Shown: positions 1 to 11,850, counted from the first letter of the stretch. The stretch: 64,000 nt of DNA from Lumbricus rubellus (GCA_945859605.1 OX243822.1:22211644-22275643); one strand, 5' to 3'. The notes: generated by a model not told the origin, from the sequence alone. Numbers and translations: made by a program.

Positions 1-2921
1 CCCTCCCTCTCTCTCCCTCCCAGCGTGTAGTGGGACGAGAGGGGGTGAATCACGAGGGGTAGATAGATATAGGCGAATAATAAGAAGAAGAAGATAATGT
101 TGTAAATGCCTGTCTCTGATTGGACACACGTGATGTCGTCTGGCGTGTGACCACCGCCTTCATGAAGAGTCTCTACCGCGGACATCGTAAATATATATAG
201 TTAGCACTTCATTCTCAAGCCAGCATTATAAACGCATATATATATATATATACACATGTATAATTGTATATATTGTATGTATAGGCCTATGCCCACGTAT
301 ACGTATCCTAAGTACAGGTAAGTATACTATCTGTAGGCAAGCACTATGGTTAACTGTAATTGCAGATTTACATAGCGTCACTAAATACTTGAGGAATTCG
401 TTATATCTGACGTATAGGGCTATAATAGGTATACGTATGCGTACGATATGTAATTGTTACTAAAAATCCATTATATATATACATGTATATAATTATATAT
501 CGTTTCTCCGTTTGCGAGAACAAAATCAAGTCTGCGAAAGCCATGTTATCAGGTCACTTTAGGTGCCAGACCAGAAAAGTGGTAGGCGGGGGAGACATCG
601 GCGCCATAGAAGCTTTCGATAATAATACTAATAGCTACAGCATTCAGCAACAACAAAATTAGCAATGATAATAAAAAGGATTATGTTTATTGATGCGCAC
701 ACCTGTGCATGAAAAATTCTTGTTATAATTTTATAATTTAAAAAACGGAGAGCTGCAGCTGTGATGCATAAGTTATGTCCTAAAAATGTTTTCATTGGTT
801 CACGAGACCACGACGTCGTCCAAACATAGCAGCTGCCAATGGACCGGAGATAATTTAACTCGGACAGTATTTCGCTCACGTCGTGCCATGCACTACAGTG
901 CGCAGTCAGGCACATCTCCACACCAGACGTTATGTCACACCACACCCGAACTCCATTGAGCTGTCTTCTTTTAACATGACCGTGCATACACACGTGTGAG
1001 CCGGATGTGGGGTGTAGGACATTAATCCCCCCTGGAGAACTCTCGATTGGTGAAAAACAATTGTTATCTAAATAGAAGATGGATTGACGAAAACCAATTG
1101 CTGCTATTTAAATAGAAGCTGGATTAACAAAACGTGTTTCATCAATTATCTATACGAAAATAGGCTATTTGCACAAGGCAGGGGTTTGTTCGGTTATTTT
1201 TGTCTATAGGCTAAATAATGGGGGGGGGGGTTGTCCGGGTGGTTAATTTCCGTTCCCCAGAATGTGACCTTATCTTGTACCTTACGTGTCTCACTGTCTC
1301 TTGACGCTCTTCCCTACATAGCCTTAAGTAATTCTCTCATACCACATACATTCTCGTGTAGCTGATCTAACTTCACCTTAATTCGTTTATCGTAATATAC
1401 CACGTCAATTTGTTCCATGGTATTAAACGAGAAGAAACTTTGTCCGCAAATCAGAATATTCATCTGCATCTTTTTTTACTTGTCTCTGATGAATTAATTT
1501 CAATCAATGATTAAAAATCCAAAAACTCTTTTAACAGATTTTTATTAAAAAATATATATTGTAACTTCAAGCATCAATGTGATTTATATAGCCTACGCCT
1601 ATACTAATGGCAGTAAGCATTTTCTACGATCCTGCAGTTTTTCTTTATTGCAAAAACTTACAGCAGCTGTCTACTTTCAATCAAGCTTCAATCAACTTCA
1701 ATATACATTCAATCAATGTTAGCCATTTTGCAAAGATAAACAATCTATTCCAATCACCAATCAGTCAACTTTCAATCAACTTTACAATCAATGGCACTTT
1801 TCAATCAACTGTCAACAATCAAACAACTTATATAAATACACTATAAGCGTCAAGCATAATTTTTCATTATAAAACGCACAGCAGTTTGTTAATCAATCAT
1901 TCTGAACAAATAAAACATTGACCATTGAGTTCTGAATAACAATCAAAACTACATAATGCTGTAAACTCATCAATCAACGAACATTATCAATCAATAAGCA
2001 ATCTAACAAATTCATCTCTGCAGTTGATTGAAATGCAAATCAATCGTTCAAGTTTTTCTATATTCAATCGTTTTCTACATTGCGATGTATGATTTAAATT
2101 CTATGCAGCCAATCCAATGGAAGAAAAATTAATAAAAATTACAATTAAAAGCGCTTCATAAAGCTAGTATCTTTTTTACTTACGGCATTCGATTCCATTT
2201 TTCTCATAATTACATAGCGCCATTATAATTTTAAAATCATTGCTCGATTGCGGTGAGCAATATTTGTACGTCGTTGAAAAATTGCTCAAGTCTAGGGTTC
2301 GAACCCTCGCAGTCTGATTGGCAATTCGAGCGTCCAACCAATTAGTCATATTTTACGATTCAAGTTCATTGTATTAGAATACAATCAAACATTTGGATAG
2401 CGTCCATCTTGAAGACTTGAAGGAGGAGCAGGTTGGTAAATACAGGTAGGCCTATACGTGAATAAAATTATTTGCTAAATTAAAAATGCACTATAGTTCT
2501 GCTAACAATCACAAGGTATCGTATCCTGACGTTAAAGGCACTTGTTCATTAATATGCACACTTGTTCTTGATTAATTATTCATAATTGCAAATCCATTAT
2601 TCATTACAGTCTGACGGAACACAATCATGATTGTAGCCGTCTATATATAAATGCAAGCGCTAAGTCAATTACAGCAAAGACATACACGGACGCTTAATGC
2701 GCTTATAATAGTTCTCAAAAGTACGCTGCCTGTTGTTCGCTGTGCTTGGCAAAATTCAGTCATGGAATGTATACAACTAGGCAAGTGATGTCATGGCTAG
2801 GTATACGACGTCATGAATAATTTAGCGGCGTCACCATCGTCATGCATTGCAACCGTGACATTTATATAGCACCACCTTGTATACAGGAGAGAAGCATGCA
2901 TGAGAGGAGGTTGGTCCGTTG
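1..2921. other. AT-rich non-coding stretch downstream of the bHLH gene
   Basis: I see no convincing gene here. The stretch holds a short TA run near 237-250, a diverged direct duplication of about 45 bp at 1,057-1,130 (both copies contain AAATAGAAG followed by CTGGATTA or ATGGATTG), and a degenerate CAATCAA/TTCAAT-rich patch at 1,670-2,060. A tRNA B-box-like GGTTCGAACCC lies at 2,297-2,307 without a clear partner A box. The part nearest 2,921 should contain the 3' UTR of the minus-strand bHLH gene. Confidence 0.5.
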
Positions 2922-4448
2922 CTATGACGTCATGTACATGTCGGCGAGGAATGCGTCGAACAAATCCTCGCTTAGATTCGATGCTAAAGACGCATGCGGA
3001 AAGAAATCGGAAATTCCCACCGATGATGCTGATGATGCTGATGACGATGCGGAGAATGATGAGGTTGATGAGGACGATGAGGATGGATATGAGGATGCGG
3101 AGGATTTGGATGTGGATGCGGGTCCGTGGAGATGATCAGTCGTAGATGATGAGGATGATCCGACGCTCTCTGCTCCCGACCGATCGGATCCCCCAGCAGA
3201 GTCGGCGCTGTTCTCACGCATGAAGCATCCGTGGATCATGTGTTGGTAGACTGACGATGGTGCATGCTGCAGGAGGTGGCCCTCTGTCGGCGTCAGCGGT
3301 GGTGGCGAGGATGGGGAGGAGGATGAGGTGGAGGATGCGAGGAGGGCCAGGCACTCGGCGCTCATGAACATGGCGTCGTGGTCGGTGATCAGCTGCCGCA
3401 GACCCCGGATGTAGTCGATCGCCATTCGAAGCGTGTCCACCTTGCTGAACTTCTTGGCGTTGCGCTTGGCTGACGACGAGCTACAGACGTCGTTGGGAAG
3501 TTGGTTTCGTAGCGTGACGAACGTGTTGTTTATCTGCTTGACGCGCATGCGCTCTCGCTTGTTCCGCCGCTCAACGGAAGCCTTCGGTCGCTGGGAAGTC
3601 GTCGTCTTCTTCTCTGCGGCCGATGACTTCTCCTCAGATGTTTCTGAGGAGGAGGAGGAGTCAGCAGAGGAGACTTCTCCATCTCCTCCGTCTGTCTCTG
3701 CCTCAGCGATGAAGCTGAGACTTCTCTTGCATCGTTTGATCTCGCGGTCTTCCTCTGAACCTCCTCGGTATTTCTTCGGTGGCTTGAGAGGCGTTGATCG
3801 GCGGGTCACCTCAGCAGGCGCTGATTTTCTCTTCCCAGTCATGGAATTACCCAACGGAAAGGGTGATATCGAGGAGGAGGAGGGGGAGGGAGTGGCCGCC
3901 TCCAACTCCGGTGCGGGGTGGTAGAAAACTGGCGACAGTGGAGTCTCGTTCGGTTCACTGCGCATGCGCGGAAAGACGGTTCCCTTGGCAACGACGACGA
4001 CCGGAAGTTGACCATTTGCTGCGGTCCAGTCATTCAGTTCGGTTGCTGCGCTTGAAACACTTCCGGTGAACGAAGTATTGTTGTTATTGACAGTATTGCT
4101 CAAAGTATTGCTGCAGCCAAACATTGCACTCACCAATGAAATGTCGTTCATGGTGGAACTGTTCAGGGTGGTACTTGTAAATGCAGTACCATGCATAAAC
4201 GTGGAATTGTTCATCGCAGTACTGTTCAAATCAGTACCGTTGAACGAAGTGGTACTGTTCATCGCAGGACTTTTGAACGTGTTTGCGTTCATAAAAACTT
4301 CGTTCAATGGATTGCAGTTCAAAGTAATGCTGTTCATTATGTTATTATTGTTGTTAATTGTATCACTTTTCATCATTAATGAGCCATGGAACATGGAAGT
4401 GTCGCCATTCATTGCTCCGTTTCCTAGGAAATTCGTCAACAGTTCCAT
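2922..4448 (-). CDS. achaete-scute-like bHLH transcription factor
   Basis: The product is a 508-residue nuclear DNA-binding protein from one coding exon. The bHLH domain lies at about residues 291-357. Its basic region reads ERRNKRERMRVKQIN, helix 2 contains KFSKVDTLRMAIDYIRGLRQL, and it is followed by the DHDAM tail typical of achaete-scute/ASCL proteins. These bind E boxes as heterodimers with E proteins and drive neural or secretory cell fate. The loop is longer than in vertebrate ASCL1 (a Ser- and Lys/Arg-rich insert). The N-terminal 150 residues are Asn/Thr/Ser-rich with degenerate MNSTxF-type repeats, and a long Ser-rich tail precedes an acidic C-terminus (DLFDAFLADMY). I chose the start at 4,448 because it is the first in-frame ATG and has A at -3 and G at +4. 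The frame stays open for 113 codons upstream without an ATG, and a consensus donor (GTAAGT, minus strand, 4,791-4,786) lies there, so a spliced 5' exon is possible. Family assignment is firm; the exact orthologue is not. Confidence 0.85.
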   Translation of the reverse strand: MELLTNFLGNGAMNGDTSMFHGSLMMKSDTINNNNNIMNSITLNCNPLNEVFMNANTFKSPAMNSTTSFNGTDLNSTAMNNSTFMHGTAFTSTTLNSSTMNDISLVSAMFGCSNTLSNTVNNNNTSFTGSVSSAATELNDWTAANGQLPVVVVAKGTVFPRMRSEPNETPLSPVFYHPAPELEAATPSPSSSSISPFPLGNSMTGKRKSAPAEVTRRSTPLKPPKKYRGGSEEDREIKRCKRSLSFIAEAETDGGDGEVSSADSSSSSETSEEKSSAAEKKTTTSQRPKASVERRNKRERMRVKQINNTFVTLRNQLPNDVCSSSSAKRNAKKFSKVDTLRMAIDYIRGLRQLITDHDAMFMSAECLALLASSTSSSSPSSPPPLTPTEGHLLQHAPSSVYQHMIHGCFMRENSADSAGGSDRSGAESVGSSSSSTTDHLHGPASTSKSSASSYPSSSSSSTSSFSASSSASSASSVGISDFFPHASLASNLSEDLFDAFLADMYMTS

Positions 4449-5520
4449 TTTCGACGATAGCTCAACTAACCCCGATTTGCCCGATTTTCCCGATTTGCCC
4501 GATTTCTCCAGCGGAGTAGAGGAGTAATTTTTTCGCTTGTATCGCTTCGTCCAGCCTTCCCTTCTTTGCTTAGAAAAAGAGTCAAGCGATGCATTAACAG
4601 TCTGTGCAAGTCTCTGCACTAGTCTTGATGATGCGTCTATCGGGTAGGAGACAGAGTCCTCTGTGGTCGAAGCAGATCGGATTCGAACCGCAAAGCACAA
4701 CCCGTCGTCGTTCAACGGTCGACAAATTCGCGTCGAGTACGTTACAAGTACCAGTACTCCAGAACGGTTGCCAGCACAAACACGCACTTACGTTTGCAAG
4801 TACTTACACTATAAGTACGCCTACATTTACGCGTCCAAGTACTTTACAGATAGAGTAATCTAATCTATAAGTACGCTTGGCAAGTTAGTTTACGAATTCG
4901 ATAATTCGTATCTCATAAGTTCTTTGAAGTGTGGCTCCTCTATCTCTGGCGACTATCTTCAGCGTCGACCAAGCGCCCTATGACGTATGGGGCGAAGACG
5001 CTTCTTAATAATGACCCAGGCACACGCTACTTCTTCTCTACCCTTCCCCAACCCACCCTCCATCTCGAGGCGGGGCTTCTCTTTCTACCCTCTCAGGCGG
5101 GCGGGGGGAGCGCGAACGTGGCACGAGCCACACGAGTGGCCCAGAGAAGCTTCGTATCTACCAACGATTTAATCCTACCCAGACGATGGGTGGGGTGAAG
5201 GAGGGGAGACGTGAGGGGTGAGATGGGGTAGTGACGAGGGGTGAGGGCGGCGATGGGAGGTCTGTGGAGGAGCGATGGACCGAATCGTCGTTTTAAGGGG
5301 TAGCGCTTTAAATATGGCTCGGAGCAAGATCCGAGCGATATTTAGGGTTCGTGCGTTCTTTCAGTTTTTCATGCGTCATTTCTTCTGACCTGTTTGTTAA
5401 AATTTTTGTGATAATTCATTTGATGGAATAAAATTCAAAGAGAGCTGAGAAATGTTGTTGTTCCTAATTTATTGTTCCATCAATGTTCTGTCATTCCTAA
5501 TATCAATTTTATTCATGATG
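4449..5520. other. 5' flank of the bHLH gene
   Basis: This stretch holds the presumed 5' UTR and promoter region of the minus-strand bHLH gene. It contains a GA/GGGGTGAG-rich patch at 5,190-5,270, several CACGAG/CACGTG-like half sites, and the TATA-like site listed separately. No other gene is visible. Confidence 0.4.
5301..5316 (-). promoter_or_regulatory. possible TATA-like element upstream of the bHLH gene
   Basis: On the minus strand the sequence reads CATATTTAAAGCGC, about 860 bp upstream of the bHLH start codon. It lies next to a G-rich, Sp1-like patch (5,190-5,270). It could be the core promoter, but there is no independent support. Confidence 0.25.
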
Positions 5521-5526
5521 ATCCTT

Positions 5527-5588
5527 ATTATTATTATTATTTTTTTTTTTTTTTTTTATTATTTTTTTTTTTAAATTTCAAAAAATTA

Positions 5589-5627
<39 letters not shown>

Positions 5628-5653
5628 ATAATTTATTATTATTATTATTGGCC

Positions 5654-5684
<31 letters not shown>

Positions 5685-5772
5685 GTTGTTGTTTTTTTTG
5701 TTTTTTTTTACCCGAGGTACCTAGGATCCCTCGGGATTTACAGAAATTGTTATTATTATTATTATTATTATA
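5527..5772. repeat. (TTA)n array around a LINE-tail hairpin
   Basis: TTA repeats flank an imperfect hairpin at 5,710-5,736 (CCCGAGGTACC / GATCCCTCGGG). The same hairpin followed by A-rich sequence and AAT repeats recurs at 36,440-36,500 and 36,630-36,700, which suggests a LINE 3' tail. Confidence 0.6.
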
Positions 5773-7140
5773 AAATTATATTATAATCATATTAACGTTA
5801 TTATTGATATTGATACTAGTTTTGCTATTGATGCTGTTATTGTCATTAGGTCAAATTGCACTATGGGGAATATTTCATACTCAAAGAAGCCTTCTACTAC
5901 TGAAAAAGGCAAAGCAAAATGTAACGGTGGCCATAAAATCGAATAGGCGTCCATTTTAGATGGAACGCGAAACGAGTAGAGGAGCGGTCTGACTGCTCGA
6001 AGAGATCCCGACATAATTTTAGAACGCGCCTTAAGTAAGTTGAATGAAAATGAAAAATGTGTTAAAGGGTCTTTGGGACACATCGAGAGAGTGACATCTA
6101 GAGACACCAAGTGAGAGGAACTGAGGAAGATAGATAGGGAGCGCGATGGAGAGGGCGGGAGGGAGAGAGGGTGGGTTGGTGGGAGGGAAGGAGGGTTATC
6201 CGGCGGCGGCATATATCCGTGGGTGCGTGTGCCGAGTGCCGACCTGGGTCTGTTTAAGGGGCGAGAGGTTTTCGGTTGATGGGATCTCAAGAGAGGACAC
6301 GTCCGTCAGGGAGAAGGGAAAGGTACACAATCTCTCCTGCTGTTTGTCCGTCTCTCTGTATGTCTCTGCGTCTCTGTCAGTCTGTCTTTGCCTGTGTATG
6401 TCTGTATATGTATGTCTGTCTGGCTGTTCAAATCAATGCGCGTATACGACTGTCTGTGTGTTTGTGTGTATGTGTGTGTATTTGAAAGTTTGATATATTA
6501 TCTTTGCATAAGCATGTTTATCTTCCTATATGTTTACATTTCCTTTAATCTGTGTCGCCTATGGTATGTGTGTCTGTCTATATGTCTATTTGTCTGCCTG
6601 TCTGCATGTGGTGTTTGTATGTCTGTATGTCTGTCTGTCAGCATTTTGTCTATTTTCTTTCATCGCTAATTGGCGCACAGGTACTCTTCATATAGGTCTA
6701 CAAATAGAACGAGGAAAACATAGAAGCGCAAATGGAGAATTAAGATCAGACGTAAGACATTAGACGAATTATATTCGAAAGCATTTTGTTCTCTTCAGTT
6801 GTGAGCGAAACGAACAGGCATGCATGGAGATAGAGGGAAACAAGGGCTGTTTTTTAAAGGAATTTTTAGAACTGCGCAACTCCTTTTTCTTCTCATCCCC
6901 CAGGGTAAATTACTTCCAATCGTAGTACAATGACAATTTTTTGCTAGCTTCAACTGTACAGAAGTGCTTCTACAACTGCACAAATCCATTTAGAACTGCA
7001 CATTTTGTGTACAACTGCACGTTAAAAAAGGCCCTGAGGGGAACTCCGTAAAATGGCGCAATAGTAAAAGAACATTCGTCAAGAACTGCAGTTGGCTGAT
7101 TAGACGACAAATAGAACCGATAATCGTCGTCGTCATCATC
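5773..7140. other. non-coding stretch with pyrimidine/TGTC-rich runs
   Basis: No gene is recognised. A GTCTGTCTGTATGTCTG-type degenerate tetranucleotide region occupies about 6,340-6,650. AACTGCAC is repeated several times at 6,870-7,025 (GAACTGCGCAAC, CTACAACTGCAC, TAGAACTGCACA, ACAACTGCACG). This suggests a small decayed minisatellite. Confidence 0.45.
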
Positions 7141-7147
7141 AATCTCA

Positions 7148-7164
7148 TTGTAGTTATCATCATC

Positions 7165-7231
<67 letters not shown>

Positions 7232-7283
7232 TATCATAATAATAATCATCATCATCATCATCATCATTATCATCATAATAATC
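7148..7283. repeat. (CAT)n microsatellite
   Basis: This is an almost uninterrupted CAT repeat with a few CATAAT interruptions. The long reading frames across it are low-complexity only. Confidence 0.9.
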
Positions 7284-8089
7284 AGTTCCCTATACGCCAG
7301 TCATTTGGCGGAGACAGGTGTGAACAAAATTAATGACATGAATAATAATTCTCCTCGGTCATTAATAGTTTGTCTAAGATCAATGCTCCCTTCCGTGTTA
7401 GTCCAAATTATTTTATATGTCCTTATTTTATGCTGTAAGCTTGCATAATAATTTTGTATATTTTGATACAGTGAATAAATTTCAGTAAAGTTCATTGCAT
7501 GTGAGTTTATCAATGCGGTGACCCACGGTGTCAAAAAAGGCTGGACAACATTGATCTATCTATGTAACAGACGTGATGGGCTAAAGATTCGGAGCAACAG
7601 TTTCAACTGTTTGGCGTTGCACAGCAGTGTCACAGCTCAGCATAGCAAGCTCAGCATAGCATAGCAGCGACTGTTTGACCGTTAACAGTTGAAAGGAGTA
7701 CGGATCAACGAGACTCCTACCGACGACGATGTATCATGCATATTAAGCGTTTATTGCAACGTGGGAATTAGCGCCATCTGTCGTCGTACTACGAAAAAGA
7801 CGAATAGTAAGCCGCTTGATGGCAGATGTCGCTAGTATTATTATCTCTCCTGGAATTCATTCGACGCTTGCGTGACAGATGGACAGCTGGCACAGATGGC
7901 CACACACACACAGACACACACAGACACACCGACAGGCACACACAGACACACACACACAGACACATCTACCGACGACGGTGTTTGGACTTGCATCGGCGGT
8001 TGATGCATAGCGGTACGATGGACACATGACTGCTTGGCAGTGTCTTATGGACATAAAACGGATCGCTTTTAGAGCATGGTGCTGCAAGG

Positions 8090-8091
<2 letters not shown>

Positions 8092-8187
<96 letters not shown>
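8092..8187. repeat. compound (CA)n(TA)n microsatellite
   Basis: About 18 CA repeats pass directly into about 29 TA repeats. A second CA-rich patch lies at 7,901-7,965. Such runs are prone to length error in assembly. Confidence 0.95.
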
Positions 8188-8188
<1 letters not shown>

Positions 8189-8689
8189 CTTGTGTCACTG
8201 ATGGGATTAAGCATTTACGTCGATGGATTAAGAAAGACCACGATTCTCTCGGAAATCCTTCTAACCGGACTGCTACTGAACTGTTTATCAGACTTCATCT
8301 GGTATATCTTATATGCACACTTGCGTAGCCTGCTTAACAGATAATGATAATATAGTATAAATGATAATTATGATATTAACAACAAGGACTTCGTGGATGA
8401 TCTTCTACCGTTTTTGCTGTTACTTTGTAATACTGCATTGGGGGATGGGGCCCTTCCTTCTTCTCAGAAGCGGGCTATTGTTTTGCCTTCGCTTAAGCGT
8501 AGTGGTCTTGATGTCAATGACATGGCCAATTATCGACCGATTTCTAATCTATCTTTCTTGTCAAAGATAGTCGAGAAATATGTATCGTTGCAGCTTATTA
8601 GTCACCTTGAAGCTAACTCCCTTCTGCCCAAGCAACAGTCAGGCTTTAGAAAATTTCATTCCACTGAATCTGTTTTAACACGCATATTA

Positions 8690-9335
8690 ACATAACATAA
8701 CATAACATAACATTTTTTATTCGGCAACCAACACAAACTTTAAAGATACTGTAATTCTACATCATATATGTCTTATGTCGGATCGCACAGGAGACCCAAA
8801 AGGGGCCAAAGGTCCCGCTAGCCAGGGCCACCTGAGAGAATTGGTTTAGAAAAATTCAGCACGGCCGATTGGAAAAATAAAGCAGCTTTATGAACAAAAT
8901 ATCTTAACTAGCATACTAATACAAAACAAAAGGTGAGTTAGAAAAGTGGAATAAAGTCAGTGCAGTCATATACACGAAAAACAAGTGCACACTCCCGTAT
9001 GAAGGTGAATTAACAGTATTTCCCCAGATTGGTAGAGGTCTACATTCCTTGTTGGATGAAGGTAGAAAGCTCCCGTTTAAAGAGACGAAGAGACGGCAGG
9101 GAGCGAATATCAAGAGGAATACTATTCCATGTTCTTGGTCCAATACATTTAATAGATGCAAGCCTTGTATTAGTGCGGGCAAAGGGAATATAGAAAGGGT
9201 TAGTATTCGTGTTGGGTCAAGCAAAAACAGGGTCTCCTGGGGGATGGGGCCCTTCCTTCTTCTCAGAAGCGGGCTATGGGCTTTTCTTTCTGGGCGCAGC
9301 CAGTCTGTGGTTTTTGGCTCTACCCGATCTGACTG
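8690..9335 (-). mobile_element. 3' end of a second LINE plus filler, inserted in the first LINE
   Basis: Read on the minus strand, 9,238 to 8,690 encodes a LINE C-terminus (PFYIPFARTNTRLASIK, GPRTWNSIPLDIRSLP, FKRELSTFIQQGM then stop at about 9,044). It ends in a (TTATG)n tail (8,690-8,711). The 5' side is joined to two short copies of the host LINE: 9,239-9,277 copies 8,440-8,478, and 9,278-9,335 copies 9,491-9,548. The host reading frame resumes at GTTGACATG. A 4-bp ATTA lies on both sides (8,686-8,689 and 9,336-9,339). Confidence 0.75.
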
Positions 9336-9625
9336 ATTAGTTGACATGTATGCTGCTGTTGACCAGGGGCATGTAACACTCCTGGCTTTATTTGACGTGA
9401 GCGCGGCCTTTGACACCGTCGACCATGACATTCTTCTAGAGCGCCTTGAAACGTCGTTTGGTGTCATTGGCCGCCCACTGCTGTGGTTGCGGGCTTTTCT
9501 TTCTGGGCGCAGCCAGTCTGTGGTTTTTGGCTCTACCCGATCTGACTGGTCCAGGGTCTCCTTTGGCCTTCCACAAGGTTCTATTTTAGGGCCTTTGCTC
9601 TACATTTTGTATACTTCTGACTTAA

Positions 9626-10636
9626 CCCTGCGACTACCAGTGGGGTCAAAAATGACCCCAAGCCAACTTTGACTGTACACTGCGCAAAATCTGTTCGTGC
9701 AAATTTATTTAAAATTTGTGACTTTCAAGATGTACCTAGTCTCTATCGAAACATCAATTAATATTTTCCTTTTTTGTCACCAGAGGGCGCTGGCAATCTT
9801 TTATAGCATTGAGTACCAGTGGGGTCACTTTTGACCCCAATAGCTTTTTTGAATACTTTTAATGGTATTCTTTGAAATAATTCATAATTATAATTTATAA
9901 ATTCTTTCTATAGTATTATCTGAAGAAAATATGTATTAGATACTAATTTATATACAGTATAGTCCAGAAAATGGAACGGAACCGAGGAGACCCTGTTTTG
10001 CTTGACCCAACACGAAATATGGCTGGTTCTGGACGACATGTCACCACAGAAAACTTCTTCACAAGTTTCAGACTTGCTCAAAAACTGGCTGAGAAACAAA
10101 TGACTCTTCTGGGCACTATTCGGAAGAACAGAAAGGAGTGGCATGCGCAGACAACGCACAGAAGACGAGTCTTTCTCCTGCAGCTCGGAAGGGAACAGCA
10201 ATGGTGATGCAGTACAACGGCTGATCAAGATGTCGCCTCCAACCCTGTCTAAGAAACGTGCACGATGTTCCATTTGTCCAAGGGGAAAGGATAAAAAAGC
10301 CATAATCTGTGCAGCCTGTACATGCAATGTGTGCAAAGAACATGCCCAGTATACATGCATGAACTGCAAACTGTAGCTGCAATGACGGGATATTTTCTAT
10401 TGTTAGTTTTCAACATTGAACACTCGAACACTTTGAACACTAAAACATACCTATAACTATGAAAAATTTAATTAATTTCAACAGCCTAAACATGTTCCAA
10501 TTGCTTTACTACTATTTGGTTTTTTTGCAATTATTAAAAAAGCAAAAAACAAAGAATTTATTCAACAAATTGTGTTGGGGTCATTTTTGACCCCACTGGT
10601 ACTCAGTGTATCAAAAAAATTCTGGTAATCTGAGGG
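9626..10636 (+). mobile_element. internally deleted piggyBac-like element in a TTAA site
   Basis: The 1,011-bp element is flanked by TTAA (9,622-9,625 and 10,637-10,640) and has CCCT...AGGG termini. Both ends carry ACCAGTGGGGTCA and a TGACCCC half, with a third copy at 9,812-9,842. Two transposase pieces survive. At 9,971-10,135 is HVTTENFFTSFRLAQKL and TLLGTIRKNRKE, matching the conserved piggyBac region. At 10,143-10,376 is the C-terminal cysteine domain (CSIC, CAACTCNVCKEH, CMNC). The catalytic centre is missing, so the copy is non-autonomous. Excising it with one TTAA leaves the host LINE frame open across the site, so the LINE was still coding there when the element landed. Confidence 0.88.
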
Positions 10637-11787
10637 TTAAATAAGATCCTGTCTTCTGTGGGGGTTGCGGCACATCAATATGCTGATGATACTCAGGCAT
10701 ACGTCCAGGGGCCAGCTTTAGAGGCTATCTCACTAGTAGAGAAAATTCTCATGACTTCGGAAACGATTAGCGCCTGGATGTCGTCCAACCGCCTCAGGCT
10801 CAATCCTGGAAAAACACAGTTTATTTGGGTTGGTAGTCGCATGCAAGTTTCTAAAGTTGATATGCAAAATCTGCAACATTGCTTTCCTGGAATGACTTTT
10901 TCTACCACTGTGCGTGATTTGGGTGTGACCTTGGACCAGGAATTGACCCTTTCTGATCACGTGAGAAATGTATGTCGTACTTGTTTCTACCATCTTCGTC
11001 AGATTCGCTCGGTGCGTCGCTCTCTTACAACTATTTATTTACTGAGAACTTGATAAAGCTGTCACTACTCTGATGCATGCATTTATATGCACGAGAGTTG
11101 ACTATGGCAGTGCCATTTATGCGGGCTTAACTCTTTCACGCATTAATAAGTTACAATCTGTCCTTAATGCTGCAGCTCGTCTGATTGGTGGCATTCCAAA
11201 GTTTGGGCATATATCAAGTTTTATACGGGAGGAACTGCACTTCAAGTTTTATACGGGAGGAACTGCACTGGTTGCCTATGCAAAAACGTATTGAGTTTAA
11301 GATTCTAATGCTCATGCGTAATTGCCTAGCAGGCCAAGCTCCGATCTATCTTATGGAACTTTGTGTGCCTGTGCTATCCATTCCAGGCCGTAGATTCCTT
11401 CGCTCTGCAACGCATGGTGACCTGGTTGTTCCTAGGGCTCGATCTTCCACAGTGCTGCATAGAAGTTTTGCTATGGTCGGTCCGTCTTTCTGGAATAAGT
11501 TACCTATTAGTCTCCGTAATGAACTTCTTTGTCTTTCTTTGCCCCTTTTCCGCAAGCGTTTGAAAACCATTCTCTTTGATTATGGTTTGGTGTCAGGTCG
11601 GGAGCGCCTCTGAGGAGTTCTCTTGAAGTGGCGCTATATAAATGTTCGATTACAATTACAATTACAATTACAATTACAACAACAATTATTGTTATCGTCG
11701 TCGTCATCATCATCAGTTTCTGATGTTAGACATTTGGCGGCGTTGAATGATCTCCATTGTCTTAGGTCATTTTGTCAACACCATTGA

Positions 11788-11814
11788 CACACACACACAC
11801 GCACGCACGCACGC

Positions 11815-11850
<36 letters not shown>
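11788..11850. repeat. (CA)n microsatellite
   Basis: CA repeats interrupted by CGCA units. Confidence 0.9.

Larger units (their letters stand above)
8361..11690 (+). mobile_element. CR1/L2-like LINE, broken by two later insertions
   Basis: This is a 5'-truncated non-LTR retrotransposon. Reverse transcriptase parts appear in order. At 8,393-8,689 are YRPISNLSFLSKIVEK and QSGFRKFHSTESVLTRIL. At 9,345-9,621 are the palm motif FDVSAAFDTVDHDIL and GLPQGSILGPLLY. At 10,641-11,050 the catalytic YADDT is followed by the thumb region. At 11,073-11,613 is the C-terminal tail (HWLPMQKRIEFKI, FWNKLPISLR). The 3' end (GCGCTATATAAAT then (TTACAA)n at about 11,649-11,690) is typical of the CR1/L2 group. It is dead: a composite insertion occupies 8,690-9,335, a piggyBac-like element 9,626-10,636, a frameshift lies near 11,050, and a 28-bp tandem duplication at 11,215-11,270 shifts frame again. 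Clade is inferred from motifs only. Confidence 0.85.

Noticed and set aside
2283..2345. tRNA gene
   Set aside because: A good B box (GGTTCGAACCC) is present but no A box or cloverleaf can be folded around it.
3433..4527. Plus-strand open frames of about 150-160 codons
   Set aside because: They lie antisense to the bHLH coding exon, which has a clear domain and start.
4449..4787. N-terminal extension of the bHLH protein to 4,787
   Set aside because: The extension contains no ATG and would need a GTG start, which nuclear animal genes rarely use.
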